DNA from: Porphyrobacter sp. TH134
GTDB lineage: Bacteria > Pseudomonadota > Alphaproteobacteria > Sphingomonadales > Sphingomonadaceae
Direction: 5' to 3'
Length of the DNA: 64,000 nt
Assembly: GCF_002855495.1 (NCBI RefSeq)
Contig: NZ_PKRO01000010.1
Location: 31,036-95,035 of the forward strand
Made by a program: the position numbers and the translations under genes. Below are positions 54,629 to 63,950 of the stretch, in pieces (the stretch's first letter is position 1; every line of letters starts with the position of its first letter). The notes beneath the pieces are model-generated. The model made no database searches. It was not told where the DNA came from and saw nothing but the letters and a program-made list of their open reading frames with translations.

Positions 54629-57319
54629 ATGATGGACAGTGACGCTTTGGCGACTATCCTTGACGCGATCTCGCAAGGCGTGGTCGTGTTCGATGCCGAT
54701 CGCAAGATTTTGTATTGTAATGATGCCTTCCTCGACATGACCGGATGTGACCGGTCGGATGTGGCAGAGGCGCTGTGCGGGATCTTGCAAGGACCAGAGA
54801 CTGACAGCGCTGCCCTTGCAGCCATCGATGAAGCGATCCGCATGCGACGCGCTTTCTCGGGGGAAATCCGGAACTACCGCAAATCGGGAGAGCCCTTCTG
54901 GAATGACCTGAGCTTCAAGCCCGAGTTCGATGTCGGTGGCGCGTTTTGCTATTTCATCGGTATTTCGCGCGATATCACCCGGCAAAAGGATGCTGAGCTG
55001 AAGGCGGTCAAGCTTGAGCTTGATCACCAGTTCATGATGGAAAACGTGCTGTCCGGCGTGGTGCTGCACAAGGCCAATACCGAAATTGTCTACGCCAACC
55101 CCAGAGCCTTGGAGCTGTTTGGCGTGCACGAGGCATCGGTTGTCGGCGCGACGAACGATGATCCGCGCTGGGCCTTTCTGCGCGAAGACGGGACGCCGAT
55201 GCCGATCAGCGAATATCCCGTCAATCGGGCGGTGGTTGAGCGAAAGCCGATCCGCGGCTTGGTGTTTGGCAACCAGCGGGTTAGTGACGGGAAGCTCATC
55301 TGGCTCATCTACAACGCTTTTCCGCTGCTGAACAGCGAAGGCCATGTGGCTGAGGTGCTGACCAGCTTCACCGAAATTACCCAGCTGAAGGAAGCCGAGC
55401 ACGAGGGGCGGATCTACCGCGAACGATTTGAACTTGCGGCCCGTGCGACGCAGGATGTGATCTTTGAATGGGACGTTGCAACCGGTGCCTATTGGGCCAA
55501 CGAGGCCTTCGAGACGGTCTATGGTTACCCCGCCCCCAGCCACATCAGTCTCGACCATCTCGAAGGTATCAGCGCGGTGGAGGCCGATCATGATCTGGTG
55601 CGCCGCCTGACCCTTGAAGCCATCGAATCCGGCACGGAGCGCTATTCGATCGATTATGGTTTCGACAGGCCCGATGGCACCAAGGGCCACGCTGCGGTTC
55701 GCGCGTTCATCGTGCGCGATCAGGCGGGCAAGGCGCTGAGGATCATTGGCACCGGCACGGATGTCGGCCAGCTGACCCGGGCGATGCACGCAGCCGAAGC
55801 ATCCGAGGAGCGGTTCCGGATCATTGCAGATACCGTCAGCGATGTTCTGTGGGATCGCAATTTCGACACCGATACGATGTGGGTGACGCCCGATTGGCCG
55901 GACCGGCTACGGATCGCGATCGATCCTGGCGTGACACAGGAAAGGTTCTTTCTTGATCATGTGGAACCCGACGATGCGGCGCGGGTGCAGCAGTCTTTCC
56001 GTGACGCCATCCGGTCGAATGCGGCGCAATGGGAAATCCAGTACGTCCTGATCGGCAGCGATGGTGCCAAGATCGATATGGCGGTCAAAGCGGCCATCCG
56101 GCGGCACCCTGACGGCAGAGCTCATCGCATGCTGGGCAACGCCAGAAATGTGACATTCGAGAAGCGGCAGCAGGAAGGCTATTCGCGGGCGCGCGCGCTG
56201 GAAGCGGTCGGCCAGTTGACCGGCGGTGTGGCGCATGACTTCAACAACCAGTTGATGATTATCCAGGGCAATGCCGAATTGCTGGAAATGAGCGAACTGG
56301 ACGAAGACCAGGCAGAATCTGTTGCGCTCATCAACCAGGCGTGCGGCAGTGCTGCCGACCTGACGCAGCGGCTCCTGTCGTTCTCGCGCCAGTCGCATTT
56401 GCAGACCGGGCGCATTGATCTGACCAGGCTGGTGCCCAATACGGTCGCTCTGCTGCGCGCCGGCATACCGGAATCGATTACGATCCGGTGCAAGGTATCC
56501 GCTGGCATCTGGCAGGCGAAAGCCGATGCCAACGCGCTTGAACAGGCGATTGTAAACCTTGCGGTGAATGCGCGCGATGCGATGCCGGATGGCGGCACCA
56601 TCACGATTGATTGCGAAAACCGGACCATTGCGACCGATGCGCACCCCCTGCAATCAGAGCTTGCGCCGGGGGATTATGTGGTCGTTTCAGTGACCGATGA
56701 TGGCGAAGGCATGCCGCCCGAAGTGCTGGCCAAGGTGTTTGAGCCGTTCTTCACCACCAAAGACGTTGGCAAGGGAACAGGGCTGGGGTTGAGCACCGTC
56801 TATGGCTTTGCCAAGCAATCAGATGGTCACGTGACGATCCGCAGTGCGCCTGAACAAGGCACGACGATCAAGCTTTTCCTTCCTCGTTTTATCGAGGCCG
56901 CCGTGCAGCGCGAGGCAGCTGTTGCAATCCAGCAGGCGCGCCCCGGCAACGGACAGCGCATCCTGCTGGTCGAGGATCAACCGGAACTCAGGGCGCATGT
57001 CCACAAGCTGCTCACCAAGATGGGCTATCTCGTGACCGCGGCCGAACACGGGAAAGAGGCGCTGGCGTTGCTTGACCGCGGCATGGCGTTCGATCTTCTG
57101 TTTACAGATGTCATCATGCCCGGCGGGATAAACGGGCAGCAGCTTGCCGAGAAAGTCCAGCAGCGCGACCCGCACATCAAGTTGCTTTTCACCTCCGGCT
57201 ATCCGGCCCTTGCCTTTGAACATTTGCGGCTGGAGGAGGCCGACAGCATCCGGCTGCTCAAGAAGCCTTACCGGTCCATCGAACTGGCAGAAGCGCTGTC
57301 CAAGGTGCTTGATAGCTGA
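54629..57319 (+). CDS. Hybrid sensor histidine kinase with LOV-like domain (paralogue A)
   Basis: 896 aa, soluble. PAS1 (about 5-125) is LOV-like: EALCGILQGPETD with Cys50, then NYRKSGEPFWND and IGISRDIT. Three further PAS regions span about 130-515 (ANPRALELFGV, WANEAFETVYGYPAPSHISL, IADTVSDVLWDR). HisKA carries VGQLTGGVAHDFNNQLMI with H536; HATPase has NLAVNARDAMPDGG and GKGTGLGLSTVYGFA; the C-terminal REC domain has D827 in FTDVIMPGG. Start ATGATG (54629) is chosen by alignment to its paralogue; ATG 54608 is possible. No membrane segments, so a cytosolic sensor, possibly light- or redox-linked. Confidence 0.93.
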   Translation: MMDSDALATILDAISQGVVVFDADRKILYCNDAFLDMTGCDRSDVAEALCGILQGPETDSAALAAIDEAIRMRRAFSGEIRNYRKSGEPFWNDLSFKPEFDVGGAFCYFIGISRDITRQKDAELKAVKLELDHQFMMENVLSGVVLHKANTEIVYANPRALELFGVHEASVVGATNDDPRWAFLREDGTPMPISEYPVNRAVVERKPIRGLVFGNQRVSDGKLIWLIYNAFPLLNSEGHVAEVLTSFTEITQLKEAEHEGRIYRERFELAARATQDVIFEWDVATGAYWANEAFETVYGYPAPSHISLDHLEGISAVEADHDLVRRLTLEAIESGTERYSIDYGFDRPDGTKGHAAVRAFIVRDQAGKALRIIGTGTDVGQLTRAMHAAEASEERFRIIADTVSDVLWDRNFDTDTMWVTPDWPDRLRIAIDPGVTQERFFLDHVEPDDAARVQQSFRDAIRSNAAQWEIQYVLIGSDGAKIDMAVKAAIRRHPDGRAHRMLGNARNVTFEKRQQEGYSRARALEAVGQLTGGVAHDFNNQLMIIQGNAELLEMSELDEDQAESVALINQACGSAADLTQRLLSFSRQSHLQTGRIDLTRLVPNTVALLRAGIPESITIRCKVSAGIWQAKADANALEQAIVNLAVNARDAMPDGGTITIDCENRTIATDAHPLQSELAPGDYVVVSVTDDGEGMPPEVLAKVFEPFFTTKDVGKGTGLGLSTVYGFAKQSDGHVTIRSAPEQGTTIKLFLPRFIEAAVQREAAVAIQQARPGNGQRILLVEDQPELRAHVHKLLTKMGYLVTAAEHGKEALALLDRGMAFDLLFTDVIMPGGINGQQLAEKVQQRDPHIKLLFTSGYPALAFEHLRLEEADSIRLLKKPYRSIELAEALSKVLDS

Positions 57320-57368
57320 GCGATCGGTCTGACGCGGCACGCCGGATCGAAGCGAGGGCCCTATCGCC

Positions 57369-59429
57369 TTATTGTCTCAGCGCATTGCTGATCGCGGTGA
57401 TGAGGGTGGAGCGGCTGACCGGCTTCATCAACGTCAGATCGCTGGCCAGGATACCATTGCCATGGACGTTCGCTTCGTGCGGGTATCCCGACATGTAGAT
57501 GACAGGGACCGCTCCGCGTTGATGACGGATTTGCCGCACCAGTTCCGGCCCCTGAAGCGTGCCGGGCATCACCACGTCTGTCAGGATAAGGTCAAAGGCC
57601 GATGGATCCTGTTCAAACAAGGCAAGCGCGCTGTCGCCCGAAGCGGCCGCCACAACCGAGATCTTGGCGGATTCCAGCATCTGAACCACAATGCGCCGCA
57701 CCGCCGGCTCGTCCTCTGCAACCAGCACCCGCACACCATCGAGCATGGTTCGGCTCAATGGCGCAGTGTGTACGCTTTGTTGGGCGGGATTGCTGGACGC
57801 GGGCATGAAAATCTTGACCGATGTGCCATGCCCTTCCTCCGAATAGACGCGGACGAAGCCGAGTGATTGCTTGGCGAAACCGACAACCATCGACAAGCCC
57901 AACCCATTGCCGCCGCGGTGCATCTTGGTTGAAAAGAATGGTTCAAACACCTTCTCAAGGTTTGCTTTGGAGATACCGCACCCGGTGTCGGTCACGGCCA
58001 ACATCGCGTAGGAACCGGGTTCGACATTTTCTTGCCGTTCCGCGATGAAGTTTCGATCCAGCTCGACCATGGCCGTTTCGATGGTGAGCTTGCCACCTTT
58101 GGGCATGGCATCGCGCGCATTGATCACAAGATTGAGGAGCGCCCGCTCAAGCAAGCCCCTGTCGACCTTGGTTGTGCAGGGGGTTTGTGACAATGAAAAC
58201 TTGAGCTCGATTGACTCCGGGATGGTCCGCAGGAGCAGGGTCGACAAATTGGCAATGGCTATATTGGCGTCGATAACTTCGGGGTGAAGATCCGATTGGC
58301 GCGCAAAGGCCAGCAAACTGGATGTCAACTCGCTGCCGCGTGTGGTGGCGTCAAAAATGGCCTGGAGCGTTGCGATCTGGTCTTCATCGGTCAGGTCTTC
58401 GCTCAGCATTTCAGCGCTTCCCATGATGATAAACAGCAGATTGTTGAAATCATGCGCAACACCGGCCGCTATCTGACCAATTGCTTCCTGCTTTTGATAA
58501 TCGGAGAGAAGCATATCCTGCTGGTGAACCCGTTCTTGGGCGACAACTTCGGTTGTCACGTCAATAATGACTGAATTCCAGGCCACACATCCATCAGGCC
58601 GTGATACGGGCATGCCGTAACCTTGGAGTGTCTTCTTTTTGCCGGACTTGGGAATGATTGACCAGCGATGCTGCCACAGTTCGAAAGTTCTGGCAGACCG
58701 TTGCACCGATGCCTGCATCCCGGCAGCATCGCTTTCAACGATACACTCCCACAGCTTCGATGCATCGTTCTGCATTTCTTCGGGAGACACCTCCCAAATC
58801 TCGCGGCAGCCCGACGACATGTAATCGACCGTATCGGTCCCATCGGGGTGCAAGGTGTAGCGGAACACCGCTCCCGGTACGCTTTCGGCAACGTCACGGA
58901 ACCGTTCGGTCATGTCACGCAGGTTTTGCATGGCCTCAAGTTCGCGGAGCATCGTCAGCCGGTGGGAGACAATTTCCGATATTGCGCTGGCCAGCGTTGC
59001 AAGGTTGCGCTCGTCGCGGTCGGACCAATCGCGCGGGGAATCGACAATCGCGCACAGCGCGCCGATCGGCCCGTCCTCGCCTGCGACAATCGGTGCACCC
59101 AGATAGGCAACAACCCCAAGGCTCTCGATTGCCGGATGGTCGCGGAAGCGGGGATCTTCCTTAGCATTGCTGACTTTGAGCACTTGCGCTTCGGACGCGA
59201 CCGTCTTGCAGAACGAATGGCTGAGCGGCGTCTGTCGCTGCGCTGCAACATCTGCGGGAAGACCGATCGCGGCCTTGAAGAATTGTCTGTCCTCAGCCTC
59301 GTCAATGATGGACAATAGCGAAACCTGAGATCCAAGAATATCAGCGGCCATTTCAACGATTTGATCGAACTTAAGTTCGGGAAGGCTGTCTAGCATCTCG
59401 ATTTCGATAAGCCGGTCTCTCGTCCCCAC
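57369..59429 (-). CDS. Hybrid sensor histidine kinase, GAF-PAS type, between the paralogues
   Basis: 686 aa, opposite strand. GAF domain about 20-160 (LDSLPELKFDQIVEMAADIL, SLLSIIDEAEDRQFFKA, LGAPIVAGEDGPIGALCAIV), PAS about 175-290, HisKA with IGQIAAGVAHDFNNLLFI (H326), HATPase NLVINARDAMPKGGK and GNGLGLSMVVGFA, REC with D618 in LTDVVMPG. GTG start has GAGGA eight bases upstream. The kinase core resembles its neighbours, but the input domains differ. Confidence 0.93.
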   Translation of the reverse strand: MGTRDRLIEIEMLDSLPELKFDQIVEMAADILGSQVSLLSIIDEAEDRQFFKAAIGLPADVAAQRQTPLSHSFCKTVASEAQVLKVSNAKEDPRFRDHPAIESLGVVAYLGAPIVAGEDGPIGALCAIVDSPRDWSDRDERNLATLASAISEIVSHRLTMLRELEAMQNLRDMTERFRDVAESVPGAVFRYTLHPDGTDTVDYMSSGCREIWEVSPEEMQNDASKLWECIVESDAAGMQASVQRSARTFELWQHRWSIIPKSGKKKTLQGYGMPVSRPDGCVAWNSVIIDVTTEVVAQERVHQQDMLLSDYQKQEAIGQIAAGVAHDFNNLLFIIMGSAEMLSEDLTDEDQIATLQAIFDATTRGSELTSSLLAFARQSDLHPEVIDANIAIANLSTLLLRTIPESIELKFSLSQTPCTTKVDRGLLERALLNLVINARDAMPKGGKLTIETAMVELDRNFIAERQENVEPGSYAMLAVTDTGCGISKANLEKVFEPFFSTKMHRGGNGLGLSMVVGFAKQSLGFVRVYSEEGHGTSVKIFMPASSNPAQQSVHTAPLSRTMLDGVRVLVAEDEPAVRRIVVQMLESAKISVVAAASGDSALALFEQDPSAFDLILTDVVMPGTLQGPELVRQIRHQRGAVPVIYMSGYPHEANVHGNGILASDLTLMKPVSRSTLITAISNALRQ

Positions 59430-59735
59430 GCGCCCATCCTCAATATTGATTGATTAAAATGCTATCCTAAGTTAGGATTGAGTGCAGTCTGCGAAACGTA
59501 CAGTGGATCATTACATATCACGGCAATGACATCGTTTTCGAATCATTTATCTGATCCGCTGCCAAAGTGCCTGGGAAAGGGCCGGAGCGTCAGCAGGCGC
59601 GCGGCGCGGGTTGAAAAGCTCTGCACCAAATTTTCATCACGAACACACTATTTCGAGGTGCTGTTCACTTGCATGACGGCGTAATTTAATTCACACCAAT
59701 AGCCTGCGAAAAGACGGGCGGGGGAGGGGCGCGTT
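59430..59735. promoter_or_regulatory. Divergent promoter region between two kinases
   Basis: About 306 nt serving both the minus-strand GAF kinase and plus-strand paralogue B. Relatively AT-rich around 59440-59480 and 59520-59560 (TATTGATTGATTAAAATG region). A GGGGGAGGGG ribosome site lies just before the paralogue B start. No coding frame is supported. Confidence 0.5.
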
Positions 59736-62423
59736 ATGAACAACGACGCATTTGCCAGCATTCTCGATGCCGTTTCGCAGGGTGTTTGCGTGTTTGGTGA
59801 CGATCGCAAGATCGTGTACTGCAACCAGGCTTTCCTCAATATTACTGGATTTGATCGATCAGAGGTGGCCGGTGCTCTTTGCGGGATCATGCAGGGGCCC
59901 GAAACTGACCGCAACACTATTGAAGCAATCACCGCAGCGATTAACGCCCGCTGTGCGTTTTCAGGCGAAATACTCAATTATCGCAAGTCGGGTGAGGTGT
60001 TCTGGAACCACCTGACATTCAAACCTGAATTCCATCAGGACGGTTCGTTCAAGCACTTTGTTGGCATTTCACGGGATATCACGCGGCAGAAAAGCGCGGA
60101 AATCAGAGCCAGCAAGCTCGAGCGCGATCATCAGTTCATGTTGGAGAACATTCTTTCGGCAGTGGTGCTGCATAAGGCGAATACGGAAATACTTTATGCA
60201 AACCCCAGAGCAGTCGAACTGCTGGGTGTGACGCGCGATTCCATCATTGGGGCTGTGAATTGGGATCCGCGGTGGGCCTTTATCAAGGAAGATGGCTCTC
60301 CGCTTCCGATTGAAGATTACCCGGTCAACCGCGCGGTTGCTGAACGCCAGCCGGTGCGCGGCCTTGTGTTCGGTAATTTTCGCGAAAGTGATGGCGAGCT
60401 GGTTTGGCTGATCTGCAATGCCTTTCCGGTCATGAATGCCGATGGCGAAGTGGTTGAGGTTCTGACCAGTTTTACTGATATCACCAAAATCAAAGAGGCC
60501 GAACGAGACATCAAGATCTATCAGGAGCGCTTCGAGCTTGCCGCTCGCGCGACGCAGGATGTGATCTTTGAGTGGAATATCGAGACCGGCGAATACTGGG
60601 CCAATGAAGCCTTTGAAACGGTTTACGGCTATCCGCCTCCCAGCCATATCAGCCTGGACGGGCTCGAAGGGATCAGTGCCGTCGAAGCCGATCACGATCT
60701 CGTGCGGCGCGTCACCCGACAAGCCATCGATTCCGGCGAGGTTCGCTATTCCGTTGATTACGGGTTCAAACGCCCGGACGGGACCAGCGGCCATGCGGCC
60801 GTGCGCGCGTTCATTGTGCGTGATCAGGCGGGTAAGGCCCTCAGGATCATCGGCACCGGGACAGACGCCGGGCAGTTGACCCGTGCCATGCACGCGCTGG
60901 AGGAATCCGAAGAACGCTTCCGCATCATTGCCGATACCGTGAGCGATGTGCTGTGGGACCGCGCTTTTGGCAAGAATACTCTGTGGGTCACGCCAAACTG
61001 GCCGCAGCGCCTCCAAATCGACATCGAAACCGATCCGGCTGACGATCAGCTCTACCTTGACTATGTCGACCCGGAAGACCGTGAGGCGCTGAACAAGTCT
61101 TTCGTCGCCGCCATCAAATCGGACGCATCCCAATGGGAGTTTCAGTTCGGGATGATCGGCAATGATGGCGGCAAGATTGTTCTGGCGGTCAAGGCGGCGA
61201 TCCTGCGCCATCCCGATGGCAGGGCCCACCGCATGCTGGGCAATGCCCGCAATGTGACGATCGAAAAGCGGCAACAGGACGGCTATTCCCGCGCGCGCGC
61301 GCTTGAGGCGGTTGGGCAACTCACGGGCGGTGTGGCGCATGACTTCAACAACCAGCTGATGATCATTCAGGGCAATGCCGAGCTTCTGGAGATGAGCGAG
61401 CTTGACGAGGACCAGGCCGAGTCTGTGTCGCTGATCAATCAGGCATGCAGCAGCGCTGCCGATTTGACCCAGCGGCTCCTGTCGTTTTCCCGCCAGTCGC
61501 ATTTGTTGACGCGGTCTGTCGATCTAACCAGATTGATCCCCAACACCGTGGCTTTGCTTCGTGCCGGAATCCCGGAGTCCATCACGATCAAATGCATTGT
61601 CCCGCCCAGCGTGTGGCAGGTGAAGGCGGATGCCAATGCGCTGGAGCAGGCCATCGTGAACCTTGCGGTCAATTCGCGCGATGCCATGCCGAATGGCGGC
61701 GATATCATCATCTGCTGCGACAACCAGACGATTTCGGATGGTTCACACCCCTTTCAATCCGAGCTTCAACCGGGCGACTATGTGGTGTTGTCGGTCACCG
61801 ACAACGGGGAAGGGATGGCGCCGGACGTGCTGGCCAAAGTCTTCGAACCGTTCTTCACGACCAAGGATATCGGCAAGGGAACGGGACTTGGGCTGAGCAC
61901 TGTGTATGGCTTTGCCAAGCAGTCGGACGGACACGTCACAGTCTATAGCGAGCCTGGCCACGGAACGACGATCAAGCTGTTCCTGCCTCGCTTCGTCGAA
62001 GCGGGCATGGAATTGGAGCTTCCGGTTGCCAGCGCCAAAGCCCGGCCCGGACGCGGGCAGCATATTCTGCTGGTCGAGGATCAGGCGCAGCTCAGAGCGC
62101 ACGTCGAAAAGCTGCTCACCAGGATGGGCTACACCGTTACGGCCGCAGCCGATGGCAACGAGGCGCTGTCGCTGTTGAATGCCGGCAACCAATTCGATCT
62201 GTTGTTTACCGACGTTATCATGCCCGGCGGGATGAACGGGCAGCAGCTTGCCGAAGCGGCGAACAAAATCGATCCGCGCATGAAAGTGCTGTACACTTCC
62301 GGCTATCCCGCCTTCGCATTCGAACATCTCAATCTCAATGAGATCGACAATATCACGCTGCTCAAGAAGCCCTATCGGTCAATCGAACTGACCAATGCGC
62401 TTCAGGAACTGCTTGAAAGCTAG
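59736..62423 (+). CDS. Hybrid sensor histidine kinase with LOV-like domain (paralogue B)
   Basis: 895 aa, collinear with paralogue A. LOV-like PAS1: GALCGIMQGPETD with Cys49, NYRKSGEVFWNH, FVGISRDIT. Then further PAS units (ANPRAVELLGV, WANEAFETVYGYPPPSHISL, FRIIADTVSDVLWDR), HisKA VGQLTGGVAHDFNNQLMI with H535, HATPase NLAVNSRDAMPNGG and GKGTGLGLSTVYGFA, REC with D826 in FTDVIMPGG. Long identical runs with paralogue A show a fairly recent duplication. Start ATG has a strong GGGGGAGGGG site. Confidence 0.94.
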   Translation: MNNDAFASILDAVSQGVCVFGDDRKIVYCNQAFLNITGFDRSEVAGALCGIMQGPETDRNTIEAITAAINARCAFSGEILNYRKSGEVFWNHLTFKPEFHQDGSFKHFVGISRDITRQKSAEIRASKLERDHQFMLENILSAVVLHKANTEILYANPRAVELLGVTRDSIIGAVNWDPRWAFIKEDGSPLPIEDYPVNRAVAERQPVRGLVFGNFRESDGELVWLICNAFPVMNADGEVVEVLTSFTDITKIKEAERDIKIYQERFELAARATQDVIFEWNIETGEYWANEAFETVYGYPPPSHISLDGLEGISAVEADHDLVRRVTRQAIDSGEVRYSVDYGFKRPDGTSGHAAVRAFIVRDQAGKALRIIGTGTDAGQLTRAMHALEESEERFRIIADTVSDVLWDRAFGKNTLWVTPNWPQRLQIDIETDPADDQLYLDYVDPEDREALNKSFVAAIKSDASQWEFQFGMIGNDGGKIVLAVKAAILRHPDGRAHRMLGNARNVTIEKRQQDGYSRARALEAVGQLTGGVAHDFNNQLMIIQGNAELLEMSELDEDQAESVSLINQACSSAADLTQRLLSFSRQSHLLTRSVDLTRLIPNTVALLRAGIPESITIKCIVPPSVWQVKADANALEQAIVNLAVNSRDAMPNGGDIIICCDNQTISDGSHPFQSELQPGDYVVLSVTDNGEGMAPDVLAKVFEPFFTTKDIGKGTGLGLSTVYGFAKQSDGHVTVYSEPGHGTTIKLFLPRFVEAGMELELPVASAKARPGRGQHILLVEDQAQLRAHVEKLLTRMGYTVTAAADGNEALSLLNAGNQFDLLFTDVIMPGGMNGQQLAEAANKIDPRMKVLYTSGYPAFAFEHLNLNEIDNITLLKKPYRSIELTNALQELLES

Positions 62424-62456
62424 GCCGGTTGTCCGGTTAACCGGCCATGCCTTGAC

Positions 62457-63095
62457 CTATTTCACTCCGCTAAGGCGGTGATAATCCGGTGTGTTTGTCG
62501 CAGCATACGAGAAGGCGGGCACCGCGTCTGTGTGACTGGCGGGTTGTTTTTGCAGCCGCGATACAAGATCGCGGAAGATCGACGGATGCACCGGGTCTGC
62601 GAAACGCAGGCCGAACAGGCCGTGTCTTTCCCAGCGAACGTCCGCGCGTTCGAAACACGCATTGGCGATTTGCAGTGAAACCAACTGCCCGCGGACGAGC
62701 GCGGCGTCGCTTCTGATGCAGGCCCCGCGGATCGACAGGTTATGCAGGGTGGCTGCCGCGCTGCGACCATGGAGGTAAAGCTGCGCGGGAACGGACAGCG
62801 GCAGGCGAACAGAACGCGACGGAAACATTTGGGGCCCCCACTGGGACAGGCTCAGCTCGGTCGAATTGATGCCGCACAGCCCGCCTTTCACCCAGCGCAC
62901 CGTCCCTTTCCTGAGACCGTTGGAGTCGATGCAAAACTCAACCTCGTCCCCTTCCGCCGCGCCCGGCCAGGAATCGAAGCACAGCCCGGAATCGGAGATA
63001 TTTCGCAATGTTACAAATTCCAGACCGTCGGTGGTCTGCACATAAGCGCTCTTGAACACGGCTAGAGCGCGAGGTTCTTGTCGCCTTTCAAACAT
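62457..63095 (-). CDS. Tandem PilZ domain protein
   Basis: 212 aa with two PilZ units. First: ERRQEPRALAVF (RxxxR-type) and TLRNISDSGLCF (NxSxxG). Second: RSVRLPLSVPAQ and NLSIRGACIRS (NxSxxG). PilZ binds cyclic di-GMP when both motifs are kept; the first unit looks more canonical. Possibly couples the adjacent signalling genes to c-di-GMP output. No membrane segment. Confidence 0.88.
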   Translation of the reverse strand: MFERRQEPRALAVFKSAYVQTTDGLEFVTLRNISDSGLCFDSWPGAAEGDEVEFCIDSNGLRKGTVRWVKGGLCGINSTELSLSQWGPQMFPSRSVRLPLSVPAQLYLHGRSAAATLHNLSIRGACIRSDAALVRGQLVSLQIANACFERADVRWERHGLFGLRFADPVHPSIFRDLVSRLQKQPASHTDAVPAFSYAATNTPDYHRLSGVK

Positions 63096-63392
63096 TGGCT
63101 ATCCTTTGCAGCGATGCGAGCAAGGCATTATTTGCCTTGGACAAAGTAATAACCCGCAGCACTCACCAGATCGTTCCAACCCAAGCCAGTGGTCCCTTAC
63201 AAGTGTTATTGAGGGGTCATTAATCATACCAGTGCCGTTAACCATTCGGCATGAAGAGCGGCTCTGCCGACCAATTAAATTTTGCATTACTCTTATCTTG
63301 TTTCATAACCTATGATGTTTCCGAGCGAGCGGCGATGAAGTTTGTCGCTGTGAAGCAGTTCGTGGCTTCGGCAAGACACAGGATGCCGGATT
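63096..63392 (+). promoter_or_regulatory. Intergenic region upstream of the FixJ-type regulator
   Basis: About 297 nt, more AT-rich than flanking genes (for example CCAATTAAATTTTGCATTAC). It should carry the promoters of the divergent PilZ gene and of the regulator. No motif can be assigned with certainty. Confidence 0.4.
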
Positions 63393-63950
63393 ATGCCAAT
63401 ACTTGAGCAAGTTGCCCCTCTGATCGCGGTTGTGGACGATCAGCGTGACGTCCGCACCACTGTGGGGCGAGGTCTTGAGCGGTTTGGTTACAAGGTTCAC
63501 CCGTTCATGGGCGGGACGGACCTTCTCGAAGCGCTCGAATATCTAGAGCCTGATTGCATACTGCTTGATGTCAGGATGCCCGTGCTTGACGGGTTGGACA
63601 CGATGAAACTGATCCCCCAGGACCGGCGCCATATTCCGGTGATCTTTTTCACATCGCACGGCGACATCCACCTCGCGGTTGAAGCGATGAAGAGCGGCGC
63701 TGCCGATTTCATCGAAAAGCCTGCTACGTTTGAAATGATCGTGCAGAAAATCGAGGCGGCCCTGTCTTCAAGCCGGCCGACGGTGGAGAAAAACCATTCC
63801 GCCGATCAGGCGCGAAAGCAGCTGGCAGAACTGACAAAGCGCGAAGACGAAGTCATGCGCCTTGCCTGCGCAGGTCTTCGCAACAAGGAGATTGCGGAGC
63901 AATTAGACCTGTTGCGAAAGTGGGGATTAGGGGATTCCCGTTTGGCGTAA
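63393..63950 (+). pseudogene. FixJ/LuxR-type response regulator, C-terminus disrupted
   Basis: 185-aa open frame. REC domain (about 10-125) has D59 in LLDVRMPVLDG and FTSHGD, with a C-terminal GAADFIEKPATF. The LuxR HTH starts at LTKREDEVMRLACAGLRNKE but breaks after EIAEQLD; the DNA-recognition helix and the remaining half of the domain are missing and the last 15 residues look unrelated. The break coincides with the sequence resembling an insertion-element end at 63906. It is unlikely to bind DNA. Confidence 0.75.
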
